A stretch of 47,555 nucleotides of DNA from CAVUUN01 sp964421755 (GTDB lineage: Bacteria; Acidobacteriota; UBA6911; RPQK01), in assembly GCA_964421755.1 (NCBI GenBank), contig CAYQYP010000386.1:1-47555 (forward strand), given 5' to 3'. Shown one piece after another: positions 31,175 to 38,931 of this stretch (position 1 is the first letter of the stretch; each line of letters opens with the position of its first letter). Under the pieces are notes generated by a model. It did not search any database. It was not told where the DNA came from and saw only the letters and a list, made by a program, of their open reading frames with translations. The position numbers and the translations under genes were made by a program.

Positions 31175-31250
31175 AACTATACGGTCGGGGAAACCGGCAG
31201 AGCGACGAGTCGGAGTATAGGACCCTGCCACGCCTCCGTCAAGCGCGAAA

Positions 31251-31551
31251 AGGAGAGACAAGGAGACTGGGAGACAAGGAGAAAGGCAAAAAAGCCGATT
31301 ACGATTACGATTACGATTACGATCACGATCACGAGCGCGAGCGCGAAAAACGCAGACCGTCCATGGCTTAACGCAACAACAGGTTAGAATCTTTGATTTT
31401 CGCGCTCGTGCTCGTGCTCGTGATCGTAGTCGTAGTCGTAATCGTAATCGTAATCGGTCTTTTCGGCGTTTTTCGACACCCTCAAGATGTCCGCGCTCTG
31501 GCACCCATCGCCCCTCGCCTTGTCTCCCAGTCTCCCCGTCTCCTTGTCTGC
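31251..31551. repeat. Compound inverted arrays: GATTAC hexamers, CGAGCG hexamers and GGAGACAAG units
   Basis: Left arm 31251-31352 runs AGACAAGGAG units, then GCCGATTACGATTAC hexamers, then GATCACGAGCGCGAG. Right arm 31397-31551 has the mirror-image order (CGCTCGTG, GATCGTAGTC, GTAATCGTAATC, then CTTGTCTCC). The arms flank about 45 bases at 31353-31396. The arrays occupy most of the divergent spacer 31175-31611 between the sigma and coaD genes. The same hexamers recur at 45661-46009. Confidence 0.9.
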
Positions 31552-31572
31552 TTTTGCACAGGCTTTTCTGCT

Positions 31573-31601
31573 TTGCTTTTTCCGAGAGCCGTGCGTAAGA
31601 T
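31573..31601 (+). promoter_or_regulatory. Candidate coaD promoter
   Basis: TTGCTT (31573-31578) and TAAGAT (31596-31601) are separated by 17 bases. The predicted transcript would start only a few bases before ATG 31612, i.e. almost leaderless. This fits the absence of a Shine-Dalgarno sequence before that ATG. Confidence 0.35.
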
Positions 31602-31611
31602 TGAGCCACCC

Positions 31612-32112
31612 ATGGCTGAATCGGTGGCCGCAATCTATCCCGGCTCGTTTGACCCGGTGACGAATGGTCATCTGGACATCATCGAACGGGGAAGGCGGAT
31701 GTTCAGCCGTGTGATCGTCGCGGTTCTCGTGAACGCGGCGAAGGAGCCGCTGTTCAGCGTGCAGGAACGGCTCCAGATGCTGGCAAAAGTAACTGCGGGC
31801 TGGCATAATGTTGAGATAGATACCTTCGATGGGCTCCTCGTTAATTTTGCCCAGAGGCGCGGAGCTCAGGTGATCCTTCGTGGGATCAGGGCTGTGACCG
31901 ATTACGAGTACGAGTTCCAGATGGCATTGATGAACCGCCGGCTAGCACCGGGCATCGAAACGGTTTTTATCTTTCCCGCCGAAGCTTACTCGTATCTTAG
32001 CTCCAGCCTGGTCAAGGAAGTTTCCTCGCTGGGAGGATCAGTCGGGGGACTGGTCCCTGCATCTGTAGAGGAGAGCTTGCTTCAGAAGATCCGGACGAAA
32101 AACCGTGGGTAA
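31612..32112 (+). CDS. coaD: Phosphopantetheine adenylyltransferase
   Basis: A 166-residue enzyme of normal CoaD length. The nucleotidyltransferase motif is YPGSFDPVTNGH (T17, H20), the phosphopantetheine-binding region is VNAAKEPLFSVQERLQML, the family block LRGIRAVTDYEYEFQMALMNR is present, and SSSLVKEVSSLGG is near the C-terminus. It joins 4'-phosphopantetheine and ATP to dephospho-CoA in the cytoplasm, the fourth step of coenzyme A synthesis. ATG 31612 begins MAESVAAIYPGSFDP, as expected. No ribosome-binding site is visible. The next gene starts 132 bases later. A repeat-filled spacer lies upstream. Confidence 0.96.
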   Translation: MAESVAAIYPGSFDPVTNGHLDIIERGRRMFSRVIVAVLVNAAKEPLFSVQERLQMLAKVTAGWHNVEIDTFDGLLVNFAQRRGAQVILRGIRAVTDYEYEFQMALMNRRLAPGIETVFIFPAEAYSYLSSSLVKEVSSLGGSVGGLVPASVEESLLQKIRTKNRG

Positions 32113-32244
32113 AGTCGTGTAGAGACATTGTGCGCGAGCACCCGCTCAACACTCGACGTGGAGGGTGCGGCCGATCGGATTGATTCGAATCAGTCCAAAG
32201 CAGCGCGGGGTAGGGTATTCCCGGGGCCGCCGAAAGGAGTGAGC

Positions 32245-33540
32245 ATGTGTTATCCGAGGAATAGGCTGCTATTCATCTTTCTCCTCAATTCCTGTCTGGT
32301 CCTGGTCATTTTCCGCATTTATCCTTACCTTTTCCGGCCTCATTTCATATCTACTTTCAAGAGCATTACACTCGCCGAGATCGACAGACTCGAAAGGCTT
32401 CAGGCAGCAGATCAGGGCCCTGAGATTCGCCGTTTCGAGGACTCTCTGCCCCCTGCCAGCACCATTCAAGACGTGCTTCTCAAGTACGAATTCACGCCTC
32501 AGGAAGCGCAACGTCTGATCGAAGAGACCCGGCGGGTCTACAACCTCAACCGCGTCATGGCGGGGAATCGTTTTCTGATCGAGTTTGAGGAGGATCGGTT
32601 TGCGGCACTCCAGTACGACATCTCCGACGAGGAGTACCTGGTGGTCAAGTACGATGGCGCTGGATATTCCGCATCCCGGCACTCGTACGAGTTCGACACC
32701 GTTATCGAGGAGTTTTACGGTCAGATCAACGGTTCGTTGTCGAATACGCTTACCTCAAACGGGGAGAGCTACCGGTTGGTCGCCGATCTGATGGATATCC
32801 TGATGTGGGACATCCCGTTTACTTCGGTGCAGCCAGGGGACTCTTTCAAGCTGATCCTCGAGAAGAAATATCGAGACGGGCAGTTTGTTAAGTACGGGCG
32901 GATCCTCGCGGTCGAGTTCCGACGCGGCGAAAAGACGTTCTATGCCTTTATGTTCAACGACCCGCAGACCGGAAAACCCCGCTATTACGATCTCGAAGGC
33001 AAGAGCGTTCGAAAAGCATTCTTGAAGGTCCCCTTCCGATTCAACCCGCGTGTGACCTCCCGATTCAGCCATTCCCGCTATCACCCGATTCTCAAGCGGC
33101 GGCGCCCGCACCTCGGTGTCGATTTTGGCGCGCCCATCGGAACGCCGGTCCTCGCCTCAGCCAGCGGCACCGTGATCTTTGCCGGACGGGACGGCGGGTA
33201 CGGCAGGATGGTCAGGATTCGCCATTCCGGCGGCGTTGTGACCAGTTACGCCCACCTGTCACGGATCAGCGTCAGAGCCGGACAGGCGGTTGCACAGATG
33301 GACGTGGTCGGCCGGGTAGGGTCCTCGGGCCTTTCAACGGGTCCACATCTGGACTATCGGGTGCAGGATAATCGAGGGCGGTTCTTGAATCCCATGAACC
33401 TCGTTTCGCTGCCATCCGAAGAGCCGATTGGCAAGCAATACGTGAAAGACTTCGAAAAGGTACAGCAGGCTTTCCGGGTCCGCTTGGCCGGAATTCCCGA
33501 GCATCAACCTTATCTGAATCGAGTCGCAGCAGGCGGATAA
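32245..33540 (+). CDS. Membrane-anchored M23 (LytM) peptidoglycan endopeptidase
   Basis: A 431-residue protein. Residues 8-23 form a membrane anchor (LLFIFLLNSCLVLVIF). A long N-terminal part (60-270) contains a LysM/OapA-like segment near 75-115 (IQDVLLKYEFTPQEAQRLI, VYNLNRVMAGNRFLIEF). The LytM/M23 domain follows at about 275-400 with HLGVDFGAPIGTPVLAS (H289, D293), HSGGVVTSYAHLS and GPHLDYRV (H368). It would cut peptide cross-links in the cell wall. The third zinc ligand position of the H-x-H motif is aspartate (D370), a variation I believe occurs in some M23 groups. ATG 32245 has AAAGGAG five bases upstream. Confidence 0.9.
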   Translation: MCYPRNRLLFIFLLNSCLVLVIFRIYPYLFRPHFISTFKSITLAEIDRLERLQAADQGPEIRRFEDSLPPASTIQDVLLKYEFTPQEAQRLIEETRRVYNLNRVMAGNRFLIEFEEDRFAALQYDISDEEYLVVKYDGAGYSASRHSYEFDTVIEEFYGQINGSLSNTLTSNGESYRLVADLMDILMWDIPFTSVQPGDSFKLILEKKYRDGQFVKYGRILAVEFRRGEKTFYAFMFNDPQTGKPRYYDLEGKSVRKAFLKVPFRFNPRVTSRFSHSRYHPILKRRRPHLGVDFGAPIGTPVLASASGTVIFAGRDGGYGRMVRIRHSGGVVTSYAHLSRISVRAGQAVAQMDVVGRVGSSGLSTGPHLDYRVQDNRGRFLNPMNLVSLPSEEPIGKQYVKDFEKVQQAFRVRLAGIPEHQPYLNRVAAGG

Positions 33541-33543
33541 GAC

Positions 33544-33626
33544 TTTTGGAGGACATAATACTTAATTCCCACACCGTCCGCACTGCCGCGCGTAGGCGAA
33601 GGAATTAAGTTTTGTGTCCCCGAAAA
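33544..33626. repeat. REPIN-like palindrome, GGAATTAAG/GTGTCCCC family, copy 3
   Basis: Arms TTTTGGAGGACATAATACTT... (33544-33569) and ...GGAATTAAGTTTTGTGTCCC...AAAA (to 33626), the same family as copies 1 and 2. It begins three bases after the M23 stop codon and supplies a misleading GTG start (33614) in frame with the lipid kinase gene. Confidence 0.88.
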
Positions 33627-33670
33627 CTAAACCCGCTCAGGTGCCGCTGGGCGGGCGGGTCTCCTCTTTG

Positions 33671-34537
33671 ATGACCGAGGCGCTCTTTTTCTACAATCCC
33701 CGCGCCGGTCGTCGCCCTCCCTCCGGAGAGCGCGTTGAGCATTTGGTCGGCCTTTTCCGGCGAGAGGGGATCAACTGCACGCCAATGGCCAGCCAGCCCG
33801 GGGTGTCACCCTGTCCTGCCGTCGACCTCTCGAATCAGGAGCTGGTGATCGTTTGCGGCGGTGACGGCACGATCCACCAGGCGCTCCAGTTCGCGGTGCC
33901 AGCGAAGCGAAAGATCGCCATCCTGCCTGCCGGCACAGTCAACGTGCTCGCTCGTGAGCTTGGTTTGCCCATGCGGCTCGACGAGGCCGTCAAGGTGGCT
34001 GCGGACGGTCGAATAAAAAGGATCCGGCTGGGCGAGGCAGGAGGACGGTACTTCCACCTGATGGCCGGGGTGGGTCTGGATGGCGTCATCATCGAGAACG
34101 TCAGTCACAGACTCAAGGAGGCTTTCGGCGCGGGTGCCTACTGGATTTCCGGAATTCTCTCCCTCTGGAAATACGTTCTGGATCCGTTTCCGGTGATTGT
34201 CGACGGAGAGGGGTATGAGGCGACTTTTGCCGTCATAGCCAATGCGAGGAACTACGGAGGGCAACTGGTGCTGGCGCCTGCAGCGGACCTCGAAGATCCT
34301 TACCTGGACGTCTGCCTGTTCACGAGCCGGAGTCGCCGCCGCTATGTGCGGTATCTGCTGGCAGCTTTCAAGGGCAATCATGTCTCTTTTCCGGACGTCA
34401 CTTACCGCAAGGCCCGGTCAGTTGACATCCCGGCCACCCGCGACCTGCCGGTCCAAATGGACGGCGACGTCGTCGCAAGGCTGCCAGTGTCGATCCGAAT
34501 CTACGATCCGGGCGTGGACGTGGTCGTTCCCGCGTGA
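33671..34537 (+). CDS. Diacylglycerol kinase-family lipid kinase
   Basis: A 288-residue protein of the DagK/YegS/sphingosine-kinase family. LFFYNPRAGRR is at 6-15. The nucleotide-binding motif GGDGT is at 63-67 (VCGGDGTIHQAL), ILPAGTVNVLARELGLP follows, and a C-terminal beta-sandwich contains GGQLVLAPAADLEDPYLDVC and VQMDGDV, the family's DGE-like site read here as DGD. It would phosphorylate a lipid head group such as diacylglycerol at the inner membrane. I take ATG 33671 because the GTG at 33614 lies in the repeat and the intervening residues do not look like the family. The preceding M23 and following transglycosylase suggest an envelope gene group. Confidence 0.88.
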   Translation: MTEALFFYNPRAGRRPPSGERVEHLVGLFRREGINCTPMASQPGVSPCPAVDLSNQELVIVCGGDGTIHQALQFAVPAKRKIAILPAGTVNVLARELGLPMRLDEAVKVAADGRIKRIRLGEAGGRYFHLMAGVGLDGVIIENVSHRLKEAFGAGAYWISGILSLWKYVLDPFPVIVDGEGYEATFAVIANARNYGGQLVLAPAADLEDPYLDVCLFTSRSRRRYVRYLLAAFKGNHVSFPDVTYRKARSVDIPATRDLPVQMDGDVVARLPVSIRIYDPGVDVVVPA

Positions 34538-34579
34538 CGGGTTCACGAATCGCGGCCGTTTCGTGGTAAAGTTCGGGGT

Positions 34580-35131
34580 ATGAGGAGGACGGCTATCGCG
34601 CTTCTGGCCCTACTGGTCCTCGCGCCAGTGGCCACGCTGGGTTTCGCGCACTGGCGCACCGTGCGATACGACTCTCTCATAAGCAAGTACTGCAATCGGT
34701 ACAAGCTGGATTTCCACCTGGTCAAAGCCCTGGTTCACGAGGAAAGTCGCTTCGACGCGGAGGCAAGAGGGAAAAAGGGCGAGCTCGGTTTAATGCAAAT
34801 CAAGCCGGCGGTCGGGGCCGAGTTCTGGGAAAGGCATGACCGCCCGGGCTTCTACGACCCGTCGTTGCTTCTCACCGCCGAGCACAACATCGAAGTGGGC
34901 TGCTGGTATCTCCGCGATTCCATGGACATGTACCGGCACCTGGCGGACCCGCGGCCTTACGGCCTGGCTCGTTACAACGCCGGGCACACCAGGGTCGCCC
35001 GCTGGATAAGCGCCACGTCAGCGCACCCCAGGAGCAAATTCCTCGATAACGTCGACTTTCCCCGGACCCGCGACTACATAATCCGCGTCCTCGACCGTGC
35101 CAACCGCCGCAGCCAGAACTACCTCTGGTAA
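34580..35131 (+). CDS. Lytic transglycosylase, SLT domain
   Basis: A 183-residue protein with an N-terminal signal anchor (RRTAIALLALLVLAPVATLG) and one Slt-type lysozyme-like domain: HLVKALVHEESRFD with catalytic glutamate about E55, GELGLMQIKP, TAEHNIEVGCWYLRDSM and LARYNAGHTRVARW. It cleaves the glycan strand of peptidoglycan with formation of 1,6-anhydro-muramic ends, on the outer face of the inner membrane. Short length indicates a minimal catalytic form. It starts 42 bases after the lipid kinase, likely the same transcript as the M23 peptidase and kinase. A tandem repeat array begins right at the stop codon. Confidence 0.92.
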   Translation: MRRTAIALLALLVLAPVATLGFAHWRTVRYDSLISKYCNRYKLDFHLVKALVHEESRFDAEARGKKGELGLMQIKPAVGAEFWERHDRPGFYDPSLLLTAEHNIEVGCWYLRDSMDMYRHLADPRPYGLARYNAGHTRVARWISATSAHPRSKFLDNVDFPRTRDYIIRVLDRANRRSQNYLW

Positions 35132-35233
35132 GACAGACAAGGAGACAAGGAGACAAGGAGACGGGGAGACGAATGCGGAATGCGGAATAGAAAGACAGAC
35201 AAGGAGACAGGGAGACAGGGAGACAGGGAGACT
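35132..35233. repeat. Tandem GGAGACAAG / GGAGACAGG array with GAATGCG units
   Basis: Starts immediately after the transglycosylase stop. Nine-base AGACAAGGAG-type units (35134-35162), then GGGGAGACGAATGCGGAATG, then AGACAGGGAGACAGG units to 35233. Only this orientation is present here. A facing arm is missing, unlike the arrays at 6849-7069. The GAATGCGGAATGCGG units recur at 45607-45640. Confidence 0.9.
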
Positions 35234-35277
35234 CGAACAACAATTTCACCGGCAGGAAGTACTTCCCGCAGCCGATT

Positions 35278-36954
35278 TTGAATACTAGTCGAAAAACAGC
35301 CCCACTGGTCGCGGTTATGCTGACCGCAATCATTTGGGCCTTTGCCAACAACGTTTTCGATCCGATCGTGTTCGATCTTGTATCCGTTCCGGGGATCAAG
35401 TTCGTGACAGAGCCGAGCCGCACGGATCATCGGCACCAGCCGGAGACCATGGTATCCGGTGTTGCCCTGGCAGACTTTGACAATGACGGCCTCCTCGACA
35501 TTTATGCGGTCAACGGCGCGACCATGCCGGGCCTGGAGAAATCAAGCGAGATTTTCTACAACCGGCTCTACCGGAACCTCGGGGACTGGAAATTCGAGGA
35601 CGTAACCCTGCGGGCCGAAGTTCAGGGGCGCGGGTACACGAACGGTGTCGCAGTCGCGGACTTCGACAACGACGGCGACCAGGATTTGTTCATCGCGGGC
35701 TTGCGCGAAAACCTCCTTTACCGAAACGAGGGGAATTGGCGATTCCAGGAGATCACGAAGGGCGCAGGCCTGGCGAACCCGGATCCTCAGTACGGAACCT
35801 TGTGGTCGGTAGCGGCGGCATTCTTCGACTACGACAAGGACGGTTGGCTCGACCTGTTTGTGTCCAATTACTGCATCTGGGATCCGAAGATTGAGCCAAT
35901 CTGCGGGCCCGCCGGCCACCCGGACTACTGCCACCCGCAGCACTACCCGGGGCTGCCCAATTCCCTGTATCACAACAACGGCGATGGCACTTTCAAGGAT
36001 GTCTCGGTGCCGTCAGGCATTCGTAAACATATCGGGAAGGGGATGGGCATAGGCGTCGAAGACTATGACGGTGACGGTTGGATGGATCTGTTCGTCGCCA
36101 ATGACACCGAACCCGCCTTTCTGTTTCACAACCAGAAGAACGGCACTTTCAAGGAGATTGGATTCGAAGCGGGGGTTGCTTACACGTATTCCGGCGCGGT
36201 CGTTTCGGGGATGGGGGTGGACGCCAAGGATACGGATAACGACGGCAAGCCGGACGTTTTCGAGGCGGCACTGACGAATGAGACGATGCCTTTCTTCCGG
36301 AATCTGGGCAACAACCTCTTCGAAGAACTCACTTCGTCGAGCAATCTGGCTCTGCTGACCCGTCCCAAGACCGGCTGGAGCAATGGGGTATTCGACTTGA
36401 ACAACGACGGTTGGAAGGACCTCTTTGTCGCCTCCGGCGACGTTATGGATCCGAGAGGTAGCTTTCGGGAGCGCGTCCCTATGACGAATTCTCTGTACGT
36501 GAACCTGAAGAACGGCAAGTTCGCGGACGCCGCCGCATCGGCCGGACCGGACTTCTCCACGCTGAAGGGCGTTCACCGGGGCTCCGCGTTTGGTGACATC
36601 GACAACGACGGCCGTCTGGACCTGATCGTCACCGAGTTGAATGGCCCCTTGCGTACATGGCGAAATGTTTCCCCGGTCAACCATCACTGGCTCCTGATCC
36701 AGACGGCTGGAAAGAAAAGCAACCGGGACGGAATGACGGCGAAGATCAAAATTACGACCGCTTCAGGCAGCCAGTGGAACATCGTAAACACGGCTGTCGG
36801 CTACGGCTGTGCGTCGGATAAGCGTGTCCACTTCGGTCTCGGGAAGGATGACGTGATCAGGGAGCTGATTGTCGCCTGGCCAAGCGGGGCGGTGCAGAAA
36901 CTCGAGAATGTGAAAGTCGATCAGATCCTCAAGGTTGAAGAACCGGGCCAGTGA
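35278..36954 (+). CDS. CRTAC1-family protein: FG-GAP/VCBS repeats with UnbV/ASPIC C-terminus
   Basis: A 558-residue exported protein. A hydrophobic N-terminus (APLVAVMLTAIIWAFA) precedes seven calcium-binding-type repeats (FDNDGLLDIY, FDNDGDQDLF, YDKDGWLDLF, YDGDGWMDLF, TDNDGKPDVF, LNNDGWKDLF, IDNDGRLDLI), which build an integrin-like beta-propeller. The end is an ASPIC/UnbV domain (NRDGMTAKIKI, VHFGLGKDDVIRELIVAWPSG). These proteins are abundant in Acidobacteriota, usually secreted, and have unknown roles, probably ligand or surface binding. I keep TTG 35278. ATG 35317 within the hydrophobic stretch is the alternative, and neither has a strong ribosome-binding site. It follows a repeat array and is not clearly cotranscribed. 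Confidence 0.88.
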   Translation: MNTSRKTAPLVAVMLTAIIWAFANNVFDPIVFDLVSVPGIKFVTEPSRTDHRHQPETMVSGVALADFDNDGLLDIYAVNGATMPGLEKSSEIFYNRLYRNLGDWKFEDVTLRAEVQGRGYTNGVAVADFDNDGDQDLFIAGLRENLLYRNEGNWRFQEITKGAGLANPDPQYGTLWSVAAAFFDYDKDGWLDLFVSNYCIWDPKIEPICGPAGHPDYCHPQHYPGLPNSLYHNNGDGTFKDVSVPSGIRKHIGKGMGIGVEDYDGDGWMDLFVANDTEPAFLFHNQKNGTFKEIGFEAGVAYTYSGAVVSGMGVDAKDTDNDGKPDVFEAALTNETMPFFRNLGNNLFEELTSSSNLALLTRPKTGWSNGVFDLNNDGWKDLFVASGDVMDPRGSFRERVPMTNSLYVNLKNGKFADAAASAGPDFSTLKGVHRGSAFGDIDNDGRLDLIVTELNGPLRTWRNVSPVNHHWLLIQTAGKKSNRDGMTAKIKITTASGSQWNIVNTAVGYGCASDKRVHFGLGKDDVIRELIVAWPSGAVQKLENVKVDQILKVEEPGQ

Positions 36955-36997
36955 TTGCGGGATCTCGGATTGCGGATTTCGGGGCACTAAAAGAAGG

Positions 36998-37450
36998 CTA
37001 CTCCGGCAGGGACCCGACCACCCCTTTGAAGAAGCGGTGAACCCGGTGAAGCGTTCCGACGGGTTCGGCAAACATCATGACGCATTCGCCTGCGACGACC
37101 GACATGTCATGACTCACGCAGAAGTCAACAGCCTCCTTGGACTCCGCCCCCTGTTGGATCCAGACCCGCTTGATCCCCGCTTCGGCGATTTCGCGAACGA
37201 CCTTCTCCGTCTCTGTAGCCGGCACGATGACAATCGCTCCATCCGGGCGCGAGGGAAGGCTTTGAAGGTTCGGCCAACAGGGCTCGCCCTGGATTTCACT
37301 GGCTCGCGGATTGACCGCAAATACCTCATAGCCTTTCCGTTTCAACTCCCGGTACACCGTATTACTGAATTTGCGGCCTGTGGTAGAAACGCCGATCACC
37401 GCCAGTTTGGGCTGCAAAAAGAAGTCGCGAATCTGTTCCATTGTGGTCAT
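36998..37450 (-). CDS. CoA-binding protein (YccU-like)
   Basis: A 150-residue single-domain Rossmann protein of the CoA-binding family: KLAVIGVSTTGRKFSNTVYRELKRKGY near 15-41, FAVNPRASEIQGEPCWPNL, AIVIVPATETEKVVREIAEAGI and WIQQGAESKEAVDFC near 100, with AGECVMMFAEP near the end. Such small proteins bind CoA like the N-terminus of succinyl-CoA synthetase alpha. Their physiological role is not defined. ATG 37450 is supported by GGAG eight bases upstream. An upstream in-frame ATG at 37513 is unlikely. It is oriented against the genes around it. Confidence 0.88.
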   Translation of the reverse strand: MTTMEQIRDFFLQPKLAVIGVSTTGRKFSNTVYRELKRKGYEVFAVNPRASEIQGEPCWPNLQSLPSRPDGAIVIVPATETEKVVREIAEAGIKRVWIQQGAESKEAVDFCVSHDMSVVAGECVMMFAEPVGTLHRVHRFFKGVVGSLPE

Positions 37451-37542
37451 GGTGTCGTCTCCAACTGGAAGTCCTCGCTTGCTTGACGCATCAATGTACC
37501 ATGCAGAGACCATAAAGCGCTCATCGCGTTAAACGGTGGACT

Positions 37543-37574
37543 TGCAAAACGACCAACGCCAGATTGGTTATAAT
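37543..37574 (+). promoter_or_regulatory. Promoter candidate of aldose 1-epimerase
   Basis: A perfect TATAAT (37569-37574) lies 31 bases before ATG 37605. The nearest -35-like TTGCAA (37543-37548) is 20 bases away, longer than usual. A strong GAGGAGGAAG Shine-Dalgarno at about 37594-37603 follows. Confidence 0.5.
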
Positions 37575-37604
37575 CAAGGCCGCAAGTTCAATCGAGGAGG
37601 AAGC

Positions 37605-38762
37605 ATGAAGCTGCCCACTGGCGGAACGTTTTGGTGCAATTGGTGCAACGTCGTGCTGGTTGCAGTCACACTGTTCGGTCTCATAGCACAAGCAGAGGCA
37701 AAAATGGACGTGAAGAAGCAGGCGTGGGGTAAAACGGCGGATGGCAAGCAAATCGATCTCTATGTCCTGACCAACGACAAGGGCTTCGAAGTGAAGGTGA
37801 CGAATTTCGGAGCAGCGGTGGTCACGATCATGGCGCCCGACAGGCAGGGCAAGATGGCCGATGTGATTCTCGGCTACGATTCAGCGGCCGGGTATCAGAA
37901 CGACACGGCCTACCTGGGAACCGCGATCGGACGCTACGGCAACCGGATCGGCGGGGCCCAGTTCTCCTTGGATGACAAGGTATACAAGCTGGCTAAGAAC
38001 GACGGCGCGAACTCGCTCCACGGTGGCGCGAAGGGTTTCAACAAGGTCCTTTGGACCGCTGAGGAAGTGCGCGACAAGGACGGCGTGGGAGTCCGGCTGC
38101 GGTACCTGAGCAAGGACGGGGAGGAAGGGTATCCCGGGAACCTGTCGGCCACCATTACCTACACGGTCACGAACGCCAACGAATTGAAGATGCACTACCA
38201 GGCGACAACCGACAAACCGACTGTCGCCAACCTGACGAACCACGCGTATTTCAACCTGCTCGGCGATGCCGCCGGGGATATCCTCGGACATGAGTTGATG
38301 ATCAACGCGGACAAGTACCTGCCGGTCGACAAGGGCCTCATACCGACCGGTGAGCTGCGCAGCGTGAAGGGCACCCCGCTCGATTTTACGAAACCAACGG
38401 CGGTTGGCGCTCGGATCAACGACAAGGATGAACAGATGGTGCTGGGCGGCGGGTACGACCACTGCTGGGTACTCAACAAGAAAGGACTCGAAATGAGTCT
38501 GGCCGCCCGGATGTATGAACCAAAAACCGGGAGGGTCATGGAAGTCACAACGACCGAACCCGCCATCCAGTTCTACACCGGAAACTTCCTGAACGGAACG
38601 ATCAAGGGAAAGAAGGGGACGGTCTACCAGAAGCGGATGGCCTTCTGCCTTGAGACAGAGCACTACCCGGATTCACCCAACAAGCCGAGTTTTCCGACGA
38701 CGGTTGTGAAGCCCGGGGAAACGTACTCGACGACGACGGTATACAAGTTTTCGGCGAAGTAG
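37605..38762 (+). CDS. galM: Aldose 1-epimerase, exported
   Basis: A 385-residue mutarotase. The signal peptide is at about 14-33 (CNVVLVAVTLFGLIAQAEA). The catalytic residues of the GalM fold are visible: NSLHGG (H139), TNHAYFNL (H213), YDHCWVLN and LETEHYPDSPN (E350). It interconverts alpha and beta anomers of aldoses, here probably in the periplasm during uptake of sugars released by exported enzymes. ATG 37605 is fixed by GAGGAGG a few bases upstream and an ideal -10 box. The stop codon TAG lies at the first unit of a tandem GAGTGGC array. The glycosidase downstream could share a sugar-polymer substrate. Confidence 0.93.
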   Translation: MKLPTGGTFWCNWCNVVLVAVTLFGLIAQAEAKMDVKKQAWGKTADGKQIDLYVLTNDKGFEVKVTNFGAAVVTIMAPDRQGKMADVILGYDSAAGYQNDTAYLGTAIGRYGNRIGGAQFSLDDKVYKLAKNDGANSLHGGAKGFNKVLWTAEEVRDKDGVGVRLRYLSKDGEEGYPGNLSATITYTVTNANELKMHYQATTDKPTVANLTNHAYFNLLGDAAGDILGHELMINADKYLPVDKGLIPTGELRSVKGTPLDFTKPTAVGARINDKDEQMVLGGGYDHCWVLNKKGLEMSLAARMYEPKTGRVMEVTTTEPAIQFYTGNFLNGTIKGKKGTVYQKRMAFCLETEHYPDSPNKPSFPTTVVKPGETYSTTTVYKFSAK

Positions 38763-38917
38763 TGGCAAGTGGCGAGTGGCGAGTGGCGAGTGGCAAGTGG
38801 CGAGTGGTGAGTGGCAGGTTCCCGTTTTGCGGCTCAATCCACAAAACGTTTGGCGCTAACATCGAACCGTTTCGATGCACTCGCCACTCGCCACTTGCCA
38901 CTTGCCACTTGCCACTT
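38762..38917. repeat. Inverted GAGTGGC / GCCACTC arrays with operator-like centre
   Basis: Left arm 38762-38816 has about eight GAGTGGC or AAGTGGC units. Right arm 38878-38917 has six GCCACTC/GCCACTT units. The 60-base centre holds AAAACGTTT (38843-38851) and the near-perfect palindrome ATCGAACCGTTTCGAT (38861-38876), the only non-repetitive DNA before the glycosidase gene. Confidence 0.88.
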
Positions 38918-38931
38918 CTATCATTGGCCCC

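Noticed and set aside
31175..31633. Upstream extension of the sigma factor ORF (to 31633)
   Set aside because: It translates GATTAC/CGAGCG and GAGACAAGG repeats (R-N-R-N, R-L-R-L peptides) and runs antisense over the coaD start. No sigma-factor homology.
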